Assembly (NCBI GenBank): GCA_027063785.1
Contig: JAMORC010000005.1
Location: 1 to 64,000 of the forward strand
Reading direction: 5' to 3'
DNA: 64,000 nt
Source: Desulfurobacteriaceae bacterium
Lineage (GTDB): Bacteria > Aquificota > Aquificia > Desulfurobacteriales > Desulfurobacteriaceae
Below are positions 50,616 to 58,996 of the stretch, piece after piece (position 1 is the first letter of the stretch; each line of letters begins with the position of its first letter). The translations under genes and the position numbers were made by a program. A model generated the notes under the pieces. The model did no database searches. It had not been told where the DNA came from and saw only the letters and a program-made list of their open reading frames with translations.

Positions 50616-51918
50616 GATTCCTCCTTATCCTTACCGTTTCAAACTTTCCACCAAACTGGTGGACTGCACAGGCTATTCAGGGGTCGTAAGCCCTGACGAG
50701 CATTTCCGCCCGCTTTTTAAGCTCGGAATCGGGGAGATGCAGGTCTTTTTCAACGAGGGAAGCAAGGTTTTCCTCTATAACGGCCTGAAGCTGAGCCGTC
50801 GGCGTAATTATGTTTGCTCCGATGCACCTGCCGTTTTCATCAAAAGCGTAACGGTGGTAAAGGGTTCCCCTCGGTGCTTCCTTTACTCCGTAACCTTCAC
50901 CCTTTTTCGGCTCAAGGGGAACTTCCGGTTCAAAGGGGTAAGCGTTAAGCAACCTCTCTACGGTTTCGATACCGAGAAATCCGGCTTCCAGTAACTCAAC
51001 TGCCCTGGCAAGGTTAGAAAGGAACGGATTACTGGAAGGGAGAGCATTCTTGAGCTTTTTGATTTCCTCTTTCACGGAGGGATGGTAGGAATCTAAAGCC
51101 CTATTGACTCTTGCCAAGGGTCCGATTAGAAAGGCTTTTCCTTTAATTGTTGACCTTTTGGCAGTGCTGTAAGGAGAAACCTCCTCTTCTACAAAGAATT
51201 CATACTCTCTCTTTGTAAAAACTGTTCCGTCGGAAATCTCTAATTCTTCGCAGAGAGAGCCGAAATGTCCTCCTTTTAGTGAAAGTTCATAATTATGGGG
51301 TGAGTTAGCCTCAGGATAGTTGAGGGAATCGAAGAGCGAAAGAGTTGCCTTCAGCTCCGGAATAATCCCGTAAAGGTCATCCCTTATCCTCTCAAGCTGT
51401 TCTTTTTCCGGAATCGATTTAAAACCGCCGGCAAGGACGTTTTCGCCGTGAACGGTCTTGCCGGCTATTGTCTTCATTATCCGGTTGCCTACCTCTTTTA
51501 TTGCAAATCCCCTCTTAACAATGTTGGGGTAATCTTTTGCCATCTCTATTGCACTGCCGTAGCCCATGTAATCAGGAAGTGCTAAGAAGTAAAGGTGAAG
51601 GGCGTGGCTCTCAAGGTATTCTCCGACTATAAGGAGCTTCCTGAGAAGCTTTATCTCTTCCGTAACTTCAACGCCAAAGGCGTCCTCTATCGCCATAGAA
51701 GAAGCAAGCCTGTGGGAAACGTAGCAGATACCGCAGATTCTCGAGACGATTTTCGGAATTTCTGTGTAGAGCCTTTCTCTGGTTATGTATTCAAAGAACC
51801 TCGGGCCTTCGGTAAACCTGAGTCTTATCTCTTTCAAGGCACTACCGTCGATAACTATGTCAACGGCACCGTGCCCTTCCACTCGCGAAAGGTGGTTAAC
51901 GTTAAGCTCCCTTTTCAT
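50593..51918 (-). CDS. hydA: [NiFeSe]-hydrogenase large subunit HydA (group 3b sulfhydrogenase), selenoprotein
   Basis: NAD(P)-linked hydrogenase catalytic subunit. N-terminal nickel ligands are in SRICGICYVSH near residue 63. The frame reaches LVRAYDP and then TGA at codon 414 (50677-50679); the frame continues I-A-C-A-V-H, giving DPU-x2-C-x2-H, the C-terminal nickel motif with selenocysteine for the first Cys. A 7-bp hairpin follows (see SECIS). Read-through ends at TGA 50593, leaving a 21-residue tail after the His, as expected for protease processing. ATG 51918 follows GGGGAG. The order hydB-G-D-A equals that of Pyrococcus hydrogenase I. Annotation software would likely truncate it at the TGA. 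Confidence 0.9.
50647..50679 (-). promoter_or_regulatory. Selenocysteine UGA codon and bacterial-type SECIS hairpin
   Basis: On the transcribed strand, UGA is followed by 13 bases and then UCCACCA-GUU-UGGUGGA (50663-50647): a perfect seven-base-pair stem with an apical loop holding G-U. The apical loop is about 20 bases after UGA, within the usual range for SelB-dependent insertion in bacteria. No selA, selB, selC or selD is in this window. Confidence 0.8.
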
Positions 51919-52675
51919 CCACTACTCCCCTAACCTTTATTTCTTTGGCTGTATAGCCCCTGAAAACCTTGAGGAACTTGACGGCGTCTTCGACGGAAAG
52001 TCCCCTCTGAGTTAAGAGAGAAACCATTTCTTCAAAGTTGGGAAAGTCACAGTTGCCCCTACACCCCTGGCATCCGACTCCGGCGGACGTGCACGGAGCG
52101 CCGCACCCGGAAAAAGTAACCGGGCCTTGGCAGGGAATTCCTTTAAGGATCAGGCACTCGTTCTCCGACAGCTTGCACTCGTGACAGACGGGAATCTTCG
52201 GGAAGAACGGCTTAACTCCGCTAAGGAGTGAAGCAACGGTGTAAACAAACTGCTTCTTATCGAGGGGACAGCCGGGAAGTTCGTAATCTACCTCAACAAC
52301 CTCTGAAACAGCCCTGGGCTTTGAGACCTTAACAGGAACTCCCTTTTCCCCGTAAACTGCTTTGACCATTTCCGTTAGGGAAACCTCATCGTTTCTCTGA
52401 GACTGAACGCCTCCGTAACAGGCACAGCTTCCGATAGCAACGAGGAGAGAAGAAACTTCCCTGCCTTTCTTTACTTTTCTTTCATCTTCTTCCGTCGTTA
52501 CAGAACCTTCGACAAAAAGGATGTCAAGATCTTCTAAAGAGTTATCGTCCTGTGCGAGAGGAAAGAAGTTTATTGAGACCCGTTTAAGCATCTTCAGGAG
52601 GGCTTCCTGACAGTTTAAAATTTCACACTGACAACCGGAACAGCCGGTTAGTCCCATAATTCCTATCCTGACCAT
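51902..52675 (-). CDS. hydD: Sulfhydrogenase small (delta) subunit
   Basis: A 257-residue iron-sulfur subunit. Proximal-cluster Cys are in LTGCSGCQCEIL, AIGSCACYGG and YELPGCPLDKKQF; other cysteines in VCHECKLSENEC and CQGPVTFSGCGAPCTSAGVGC (spread from residue 165) bind two further [4Fe-4S] clusters. No export signal, so it is cytoplasmic. Its start touches the hydG stop and its end overlaps hydA by 17 bases. Confidence 0.92.
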   Translation of the reverse strand: MVRIGIMGLTGCSGCQCEILNCQEALLKMLKRVSINFFPLAQDDNSLEDLDILFVEGSVTTEEDERKVKKGREVSSLLVAIGSCACYGGVQSQRNDEVSLTEMVKAVYGEKGVPVKVSKPRAVSEVVEVDYELPGCPLDKKQFVYTVASLLSGVKPFFPKIPVCHECKLSENECLILKGIPCQGPVTFSGCGAPCTSAGVGCQGCRGNCDFPNFEEMVSLLTQRGLSVEDAVKFLKVFRGYTAKEIKVRGVVDEKGA

Positions 52676-53553
52676 CAGATCATCTCCGGAAGGTTTTTTG
52701 TGTCCCAGAGTGGAAAGACCGGACCGTCAATGCAGGCAAACTTGTAGCCTATCTGACAGTGTCCGCACTTGCCGATACCGCACTCCATTTTTCTCTCAAG
52801 GGAAACAAAAATCTGGCTTTCCGGATAACCATGCTTTAGAAGCTCCTTTCCGATAAACCTGTAAGCAACGGGAGGTCCGCAAACGGCAACGAAAGTCTCG
52901 GACGGTTCAAGCTCGACCATAGGAATCAGCTCGGTAAGAAGCCCTTTCCTGTCGGCCCACCTCCTGTCTTCTTCAGTTTCGAACTTGTCGAGGGTATAGA
53001 GACATTTCAGGTCATTCCTTTCCCTCAACCGTTTTAACTCCTCTTTGTAGAGGACATACTCGTAACTCCGTGTTCCGTATAGGATGTAAACCTCCTTGAA
53101 GCGGTGGCGCCTGTCCAGTATGTACCAGATGAGTGAACGAAGGGGCGCTATGCCGAGACCTCCGGCTATAATTAAGACGTTATGTCCCTCCATAATTCCG
53201 ACGGGAAAGCCGTTACCGTAAGGTCCCCTGATTGCGACGTAGTCCCCGGGTTTCAACCTGTGGAGGACTTCCGTTTTTCTACCGACTTTCCTTACGGTTA
53301 GCTCCACAGTTCCTTTTCTGGTCGGGGAAGAACAGATGGAAATGGGAATTTCTCCGGCTCCAGGAACCGTCAGCATTACAAACTGGCCGGGAATGTGATT
53401 CCAGGAGTCGTTAACTGATTCGTCGCAAAAGGCAAAGGAGAACTTTTTGTGATCGGGAGCAAGCTCTTCAATGTCCGTAATTACTGCCCTCTGGGGCATA
53501 AAAGGGTCAACGGGAAGAGGCTTGTTCAGTAGCTTCTCTAAGCTCTTTTTCAT
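52675..53553 (-). CDS. hydG: Sulfhydrogenase gamma subunit (FAD/NAD(P) and [2Fe-2S])
   Basis: Ferredoxin-NADP reductase-type protein of 292 residues. The FAD region has GQFVMLTVPG and PISICSSP, the pyridine-nucleotide region has IIAGGLGIAPLRS near residue 130 and VCGPPVAYRFIG, and the C terminus binds a [2Fe-2S] cluster through MECGIGKCGHCQIG and a final Cys (FACIDGP). It exchanges electrons with NAD(P)H. ATG 53553 follows GAGGGG and overlaps hydB by 47 bases. The family includes AsrB of sulfite reductase, but the hydrogenase context decides. Confidence 0.92.
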   Translation of the reverse strand: MKKSLEKLLNKPLPVDPFMPQRAVITDIEELAPDHKKFSFAFCDESVNDSWNHIPGQFVMLTVPGAGEIPISICSSPTRKGTVELTVRKVGRKTEVLHRLKPGDYVAIRGPYGNGFPVGIMEGHNVLIIAGGLGIAPLRSLIWYILDRRHRFKEVYILYGTRSYEYVLYKEELKRLRERNDLKCLYTLDKFETEEDRRWADRKGLLTELIPMVELEPSETFVAVCGPPVAYRFIGKELLKHGYPESQIFVSLERKMECGIGKCGHCQIGYKFACIDGPVFPLWDTKNLPEMI

Positions 53554-54589
53554 CTATACCCCTCAAGCGGTTTATTGTTTCGACGATGCTTATCCCAGCC
53601 GGACACTCGGCACTGCACCTACCGCAGCCGACGCAACCGAGCTTTTCTATCTGGTACGGATAACCGACAAACTTGTGATAGTAACGGTGTTTAAACCTGC
53701 TGGCTCTATCGGGTTTGAAGTAGTGCCCTCCGGCAACGAGAGAGTAGTAGGGATATTGACAGGAAGTTGTAAACTCGATTCTCTTGACTTTCTTTCCGTC
53801 TAAAGTTGGAACGTCAACGCTCGTGTAACAGAAGCAGGTGGGACAAACATTGGTGCAGGTTCCGCATCCTAGGCATCTTTCCGATCCCTCTTTCCATACT
53901 TCTGAGTCGTATTCAAGCTCTATTAGCTGTGAAATCCTTTCGAGGTCGGGAAGTTTCTCAAGCTTAAAGGCCTTTTTCTTCTTGGAAGTTGATTCTTTAT
54001 AAAGGTAAAGGTCTTTTTTCTCTATATCCTTAAACAACTTCCTCAACTTTAAAACAATTTCGTCTCCCTTGGGGCTTCCTATGGTAACGAAGTAGTCGGC
54101 ACCTATGTCGGTAAGGAATAAGTCCCAGTTAGCACCGTCGGGAAAGGCCGTTCCCGTAGAGAGGCAAAAGCAAAATTCATCGGGCATACAGGAAATTCCT
54201 ATAAGGACTGTCCTTTTTCTAATTTCCAGGTAGCGGGGATCGGGATTTTCCTTTAAGTAAACCGAATCGAGAATGGATATTCCGTGAAGGTCACAGGAAT
54301 GAACTCCGAAAATAATCTGGTCTCTGACTTTAAATTCTTTATTAAACTGAAGAGTATCGGTAGAGTAGGAAAACCTTTCCCTCCTGTAAGGCACCAGAAA
54401 CTTCTTGGGAGGCAAAATTGTCCTTGTATAGTTAACCGCTACATCTGAAACTTTTTCTATCTCAGAAAAGATGAACTTATCACCCTTTTTTACCGGGGCA
54501 ATAAGAGTCGAGAGGTTCTTCAAACCTTCCAGAAATTTCGCTAAATTGGATTTGGGCAGAACCTTTGCCCTTTCTATGTGGAAATCCAA
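53507..54589 (-). CDS. hydB: Sulfhydrogenase beta subunit (iron-sulfur, AsrA-like)
   Basis: A 360-residue protein with two ferredoxin-type motifs, CLGCGTCTNVCPTCFC near residue 240 and CVGCGRCSAECPAGI near 325, plus a Cys-rich middle part (GISCMPDEFCFC). In Pyrococcus this subunit carries electrons between the NAD(P) and NiFe sites and has sulfur-reducing activity. I choose TTG 54589 with GGAGG five bases upstream; a longer frame starting at 54637 would include the promoter -10. First gene of the 10-kb operon. Confidence 0.9.
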   Translation of the reverse strand: MDFHIERAKVLPKSNLAKFLEGLKNLSTLIAPVKKGDKFIFSEIEKVSDVAVNYTRTILPPKKFLVPYRRERFSYSTDTLQFNKEFKVRDQIIFGVHSCDLHGISILDSVYLKENPDPRYLEIRKRTVLIGISCMPDEFCFCLSTGTAFPDGANWDLFLTDIGADYFVTIGSPKGDEIVLKLRKLFKDIEKKDLYLYKESTSKKKKAFKLEKLPDLERISQLIELEYDSEVWKEGSERCLGCGTCTNVCPTCFCYTSVDVPTLDGKKVKRIEFTTSCQYPYYSLVAGGHYFKPDRASRFKHRYYHKFVGYPYQIEKLGCVGCGRCSAECPAGISIVETINRLRGIDEKELREATEQASSR

Positions 54590-54622
54590 CTTTTCCTCCG
54601 CGAAGCGGTTGTTAGTAAGATT

Positions 54623-54651
54623 TTTATATAACATCAAATTTATTTAGTCAA
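54623..54651 (-). promoter_or_regulatory. Sigma-70 type promoter of the hyd operon
   Basis: On the minus strand TTGACT (54651-54646), a 17-base spacer and TATAAA (54628-54623) form a near-consensus promoter. Transcription should start near 54616, 27 bases before the preferred hydB start codon. No other good promoter was seen down to 44784. Confidence 0.7.
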
Positions 54652-54775
54652 GCTTTTATTGAAGTCTAATATTCATAAAGTCAGCTTTATATAAAAAAGG
54701 CTGTATATAAGGTTTTTTAGATATGTCGGACGGAAGAGTAGAATTTGGAAAATCAAAATAGATGCGGAGGGAAAG

Positions 54776-55279
54776 TTGATAAAGAGGGCTATCTATCCCG
54801 GAACCTTTGACCCTGTAACCCTGGGACACCTTGACATAGTAAGGAGAGGGCTTGAACTTTTTCCGGAACTGATAATAGGAATAGCGGAAAATCCCAAGAA
54901 AAGGCCTCTTTTTACCCTGGAAGAAAGAAAGAAGATGTTTGAAGAAAGCTTAAAAGAGGTCGGACTCTCCGGAAAGGTAGAAGTAAAGACATTCAACTCA
55001 CTCCTCGTCGAGTTTGCAAAAAAGGAGGGAGCGGTGGCAATACTGAGGGGTATCAGGATAGTTTCGGATATGGATCACGAGTTTACAATGGCCTCCTTAA
55101 ATAGGAAGCTCTATCCGGAGATAGAAACGATATTTCTTATGCCTTCCGAGGAGTACGCCTACCTATCTTCTTCGGCAGTAAGGGAGATAGCCTTTTACGG
55201 GGGAGATGTTTCCCAGTTTGTAACGGATTTTGTAAAGAAAAGGCTTGAGGAGAAATTTAAGAAAGGTCAAAGCAGATAG
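54776..55279 (+). CDS. coaD: Phosphopantetheine adenylyltransferase
   Basis: Penultimate step of coenzyme A synthesis. The nucleotidyltransferase motif is YPGTFDPVTLGHLDI near residue 7; other landmarks are RGIRIVSDMDHEF and the C-terminal YLSSSAVREIA. The length of 167 is standard. The start is TTG 54776 with GGAGGGA upstream. The upstream gap (54652-54775) is AT-rich with TATATA-like runs but no clear promoter. The 3' end overlaps the convergent aldehyde dehydrogenase gene by 23 bases. Confidence 0.96.
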   Translation: MIKRAIYPGTFDPVTLGHLDIVRRGLELFPELIIGIAENPKKRPLFTLEERKKMFEESLKEVGLSGKVEVKTFNSLLVEFAKKEGAVAILRGIRIVSDMDHEFTMASLNRKLYPEIETIFLMPSEEYAYLSSSAVREIAFYGGDVSQFVTDFVKKRLEEKFKKGQSR

Positions 55280-56675
55280 TCTTTATCTCCGTCATTTCCT
55301 CAATTGCGAACTTCGGCCCTTCCCTGCCTATTCCGCTTTCCTTAACGCCTCCGTAGGGCATCTGGTCTACTCTAAAGGTCGGAATCTCGTTAACCATTAT
55401 GCCGCCGCACTCAACTTCTTCGGCAAACTTGAAAGCCGATTTAAGGTCGTTAGTGAATATCCCCGCCTGGAGACCGTAAGGGGAATTATTGATTTCCTTT
55501 ATTCCTTCCTCTAAAGAGGAAACCTTATTTACAAGGATAACAGGACCGAAGACCTCTGATGAAAAGAGCCTGGCCTCGTGGGGGACGTTCTTAACGATTG
55601 TAGGCTCTATGAGGGTATCGGACAGTCTCCTACCGCCGCAGACTACTTTTGCTCCCATCCTGACGGCTTCTTCTATCCAGTCAACTATCCTGTCGGCAGC
55701 TCCCTTGTCTATTACGGGTCCTACATCTGTTTCTTCTTCAAGGGGATTCCCGACTTTTAAGGTCTTTGTGAACCTGCATATCTCTTCAAGGAAATCGCCG
55801 TAGACCTCCTCGTGAACAAAAACCCTCTGGACCGATATACAGACCTGACCTGCAAGGGCAAAGCCTCCCCGCGCGACCTTTTCTGCAATCTCCTTGATTC
55901 TGAAAGACTGGTCCTTATCGATGTAAACTCCGGCGTTTGAGCCGAGCTCCATTGCGTACTTTTTAAGGCCACCCCTGCTCATTATTATCTTTCCGGTTTC
56001 GACGCTGCCAGTAAAAGTAATCATTCTTACATCTTTGTTCCTGACAAGGGCATCTCCGGCTTCTTCTCCGTAGCCCGTAACGACATTGACGGCTTCGGGC
56101 GGGAAACCGGCTTCAATCAGAACTTCGGCGAGTTTTATGACCGTTAACGAGGTATTTTCAGAGGGTTTAATAACAACGGCATTACCGGCTGCGAGGGCAG
56201 GAGCAACCTTGTGACAGGTAAGGTTTAGGGGAAAGTTAAAGGGGGTAATGCAGCCGATTACGCCCAGGGGAACTCTCCTGAAAAAGCCGATTTTGTTCTT
56301 TACGCCTGGAGCGGCGTCAAAGCGAACCTCTTCTCCGAAGATTCTCTTTGCTTCTTCAGCAGATAGTGTAACGGTGTTGACGGCTCTTCCAACTTCTCCC
56401 ATGGATTCCTTTATCGTTTTTCCGACTTCAAGGGTCAGGAGTTCGGCAAACTCCTTGGATTTCGATGCTATGAGTCTTGCAGCTTTCTGAAGGGCTTGTG
56501 CTCTGTCGAAGGCCGTCATTCCCTTTAGTTTTTCGTATCCTATTTTTGCTGCTTCAACTGCGATTTCAATGTCTTTCTCATCTCCCCTCGGTATGGTTCC
56601 GACTAGACTGTTGTCGTAAGGAAAACGTATTTCAATCTCTTCCTGCTTGTAAACCTTCTTTCCGCCTATAAGCAT
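55257..56675 (-). CDS. Aldehyde dehydrogenase, NAD(P)-dependent
   Basis: ALDH-superfamily enzyme of 472 residues. The cofactor region shows TPFNFPLNLTCHKVAPALAAGN and FTGSVETGK; the catalytic Glu is in AMELGSNAG near residue 245 and the catalytic Cys in LAGQVCISVQRVFV near 280. The ELGSN variant is seen in archaeal lactaldehyde and non-phosphorylating glyceraldehyde-3-phosphate types; the substrate is not certain. ATG 56675 follows AAGGTGAAAGG; a GTG at 56687 is less well placed. It follows the phosphoesterase gene closely. Confidence 0.9.
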   Translation of the reverse strand: MLIGGKKVYKQEEIEIRFPYDNSLVGTIPRGDEKDIEIAVEAAKIGYEKLKGMTAFDRAQALQKAARLIASKSKEFAELLTLEVGKTIKESMGEVGRAVNTVTLSAEEAKRIFGEEVRFDAAPGVKNKIGFFRRVPLGVIGCITPFNFPLNLTCHKVAPALAAGNAVVIKPSENTSLTVIKLAEVLIEAGFPPEAVNVVTGYGEEAGDALVRNKDVRMITFTGSVETGKIIMSRGGLKKYAMELGSNAGVYIDKDQSFRIKEIAEKVARGGFALAGQVCISVQRVFVHEEVYGDFLEEICRFTKTLKVGNPLEEETDVGPVIDKGAADRIVDWIEEAVRMGAKVVCGGRRLSDTLIEPTIVKNVPHEARLFSSEVFGPVILVNKVSSLEEGIKEINNSPYGLQAGIFTNDLKSAFKFAEEVECGGIMVNEIPTFRVDQMPYGGVKESGIGREGPKFAIEEMTEIKTICFDLS

Positions 56676-56688
56676 GTAGCCTTTCACC

Positions 56689-57405
56689 TTAGACCCCCAC
56701 TACAAGTCTTGCCGCAAGAAACTTCGGAAGACCGGCTCTTAGGATTTCCCTTGCGGCTGCCTTTACATCGTATTCTACCCTGTAAACGGTAAAAACTTCC
56801 CCGTCAAGTACGGCAAAGGATGCCCAGGGATTCCTGTCACGGGGCTGTCCTACACTTCCCGGGTTTAACAGGTACCTTCCGCCGCTAAGCCTTACGGTCT
56901 TGGGAGATAGTCTGTCAACTCCGCTTCCAAATAGGCGATAGACGGCGGGGATGTGAGTGTGGCCGAAGAGTGCAATTTCCTTTTTCTGTTTCAACAGTGC
57001 CCTGTAGGCTTGTTCTTTGGAGAGTATGTATTCCATACTTCCCGGAGAGGAGGGTGTGTCGTGAACTAAGTGACAGCACTTATTGATTTCCTGAACGTTA
57101 AGTTCAGAGAGGTAGTCAACCGATTCCTTTGTTAGTTTTCTCCGTGTCCAGGTGATTGATTTTGCTGCGAACTCGTTGAGCATGGAAATGTCAACAAGTC
57201 CCAGAACAGCAAGTTCGTGGTTTCCGAGTATTACCGTTGAACAATTTTCCTTGACCCACTTTAAACACTCTTCCGGGAAGGCTCCGTATCCCACGGTGTC
57301 ACCGAGACACCAGACCTCTTCCACTCCTTTTTTGTCGAGTTCTCTTTCTACGGCCTTGAGGGCGTGGAAGTTCCCGTGGATGTCGGATACTATTCCTACT
57401 TTCAT
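56689..57405 (-). CDS. Metallophosphoesterase (YfcE/MJ0936-like)
   Basis: Calcineurin-like phosphoesterase of 238 residues. Metal motifs: IVSDIHGNFHAL (DxH), LGDTVGYG (GDxxG), ILGNHELAVLG (GNHE for the usual GNHD), LVHDTP and ALFGHTHIPAVY (GHTH). The product may be cleaved cyclic or bis-phosphate nucleotides, but this is not known. No strong ribosome-binding site is visible in the 26-base gap before the divergent epmA-like gene. Confidence 0.9.
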   Translation of the reverse strand: MKVGIVSDIHGNFHALKAVERELDKKGVEEVWCLGDTVGYGAFPEECLKWVKENCSTVILGNHELAVLGLVDISMLNEFAAKSITWTRRKLTKESVDYLSELNVQEINKCCHLVHDTPSSPGSMEYILSKEQAYRALLKQKKEIALFGHTHIPAVYRLFGSGVDRLSPKTVRLSGGRYLLNPGSVGQPRDRNPWASFAVLDGEVFTVYRVEYDVKAAAREILRAGLPKFLAARLVVGV

Positions 57406-57431
57406 TATTTATCTTTTAAATAGGGGTTCCG

Positions 57432-58376
57432 ATGAAAGAAATCATAATCCAGAGGAGCAGAGTTTTAAAGTCGATAAGGGAGTTTTTCGACTCCGGAGAT
57501 TTTGTAGAGGTTGAAACACCGAACCTTATTCCTTACGAGAATCCCGATGATAATGTGGAGAATGTGAGGGTTTCTTTTGAAGATTTCCGGGGGAGGGAAT
57601 ACCGCTGGTTTCTCCATACCTCGCCGGAGTTCTTTATGAAGAGGCTTGTCTGGTATGGGTTTGATAGGATTTATCAAGTTTGCAAGGTTTACAGGAATGG
57701 GGAGGTAACCGAGCTTCACAACGTGGAATTCACCATGATTGAGTGGTATAGGAAAGGCGCTACCTATAAAGAGGGGATTGAGGAGACGTTGGAGCTGATA
57801 TCTGCATCTGCGGAGTCATTGGGTAAAAAGGTTATTGAATGGAAAGGGTTAAAGGTTAATCTGTTTGAAAGGGAGGAGTTGACGGTAGAGGAGGCTTTTA
57901 AGGAGTTTGCAGGGGTGAAGAACGTTTTTGACAGAGATGAAGTTGAGGCTGTAACTCGGGAGGATTACAGGACTGGTTTTTTTAAACTTCTCGTTGAGAG
58001 GGTAGAACCGGCCATTTCTAAAATTCCGAGCCCTGTTGTTCTTAAAGATTATCCTCCCGAATTTTCTGCAATGTCTCAGGTTAGAAACGGTGTGGCTGAG
58101 AGGTTTGAGGTTTACGTTGCGGGAATTGAGCTGGCAAACGGGTATACCGAGCTGAGGCACTATGAGGACTACCTGAAGAAAATGAAAGAGAAGGGAGAAA
58201 GAGCAGTTGACAGGGGGTTTTTGAACTTACTGAAAGTCAGGCCGCTTCCTCAGTGTGAAGGTGTAGCCCTTGGTCTTGACAGGCTTCTTATGGTTCTGGC
58301 CGGAAAGAGGTCAATAAGAGAGGTTATACCTTTCAGCTTTCATCTCCTTGAGGGGGAAGTCCTTCCCACTCCTTAA
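57432..58376 (+). CDS. epmA: EF-P lysine ligase-like protein (EpmA/PoxA/GenX family)
   Basis: Class II lysyl-tRNA-synthetase paralogue without anticodon-binding domain. Motif 2 is in RIYQVCKVYRNGEVTELHN near residues 77-95 and motif 3 in GVALGLDRLLMVLAG near 275. The length of 314 fits EpmA, which attaches beta-lysine to a Lys of elongation factor P. No EpmB (lysine aminomutase) or efp is in the window. The C-terminal part overlaps the convergent ubiX gene by 44 bases. Confidence 0.88.
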   Translation: MKEIIIQRSRVLKSIREFFDSGDFVEVETPNLIPYENPDDNVENVRVSFEDFRGREYRWFLHTSPEFFMKRLVWYGFDRIYQVCKVYRNGEVTELHNVEFTMIEWYRKGATYKEGIEETLELISASAESLGKKVIEWKGLKVNLFEREELTVEEAFKEFAGVKNVFDRDEVEAVTREDYRTGFFKLLVERVEPAISKIPSPVVLKDYPPEFSAMSQVRNGVAERFEVYVAGIELANGYTELRHYEDYLKKMKEKGERAVDRGFLNLLKVRPLPQCEGVALGLDRLLMVLAGKRSIREVIPFSFHLLEGEVLPTP

Positions 58377-58929
58377 TTAGGCCGAACCTTTTGCCCAGCA
58401 GGCTGTGTAAAGCCCTTTCGACGATAAAGTCAACGAGATCTTCTATTCTCTGAGGGTGCGAGTAGAATGCCGGTGAGGCCGGGAGAACGGTAGCTCCGGC
58501 GGTTATTAGCTTTAGGATATTTTCGGCATGGATTCTATTTATTGGAGTTTCTCTGAAGACGATAGTTAACGGCCTGCCTTCCTTGAGGCATACGTCTGCT
58601 GCCCTGTGAATCAGGTTTGACGTTGTGCCGTTGGCTATGTGACCCAATGTTCCCGCAGAGCAGGGGATTATCACCATGCCTGAAGTCCTGTAAGAGCCGC
58701 TTGAAGGGGGGGCAAATAGGTCATCTGCCCGGTAGAGCTTGACGAGGTCCTGAGGCAGGGAGGAGATAAACGTTTCCGGTGAAATTCCTGTTTCGAAAGT
58801 GAAGACTTTTTCGCCTGTCCGGGAAAAGATCAGGTCAACCCCGATGCCGTTTGCAACTAAGACCTCAACGCACCGTTTTCCGTAAGTTGAACCGCTTGCT
58901 CCGGTAATGCCGACGATGACCCTTTCCAA
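58333..58929 (-). CDS. ubiX: Flavin prenyltransferase UbiX
   Basis: Makes prenylated FMN for UbiD-type decarboxylases. The FMN-binding start is VIVGITGASGSTYGKR; VIIPCSAGTLGHIANGTTSN and RPLTIVFRETP are family blocks. The length of 198 is standard. The start is TTG 58929 after GGAGG. No ubiD is in the window. Convergent overlap with the epmA-like gene. Confidence 0.95.
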   Translation of the reverse strand: MERVIVGITGASGSTYGKRCVEVLVANGIGVDLIFSRTGEKVFTFETGISPETFISSLPQDLVKLYRADDLFAPPSSGSYRTSGMVIIPCSAGTLGHIANGTTSNLIHRAADVCLKEGRPLTIVFRETPINRIHAENILKLITAGATVLPASPAFYSHPQRIEDLVDFIVERALHSLLGKRFGLIKEWEGLPPQGDES

Positions 58930-58996
58930 TTCAGCCTCCGGTCGGTTGATTGGTGGTAATATAACACGGTGATAAAGTTGTATTTCGGAGGAAGCG

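Noticed and set aside
50677-51918. HydA as a truncated or frameshifted pseudogene ending at DP
   Set aside because: The frame continues without shift into a perfect IACAVH motif and a SECIS-like hairpin follows; a Sec codon explains all of this better than decay.
54590-54637. Longer HydB start
   Set aside because: The extension would contain the -10 element and the predicted transcription start; TTG 54589 has a proper GGAGG.
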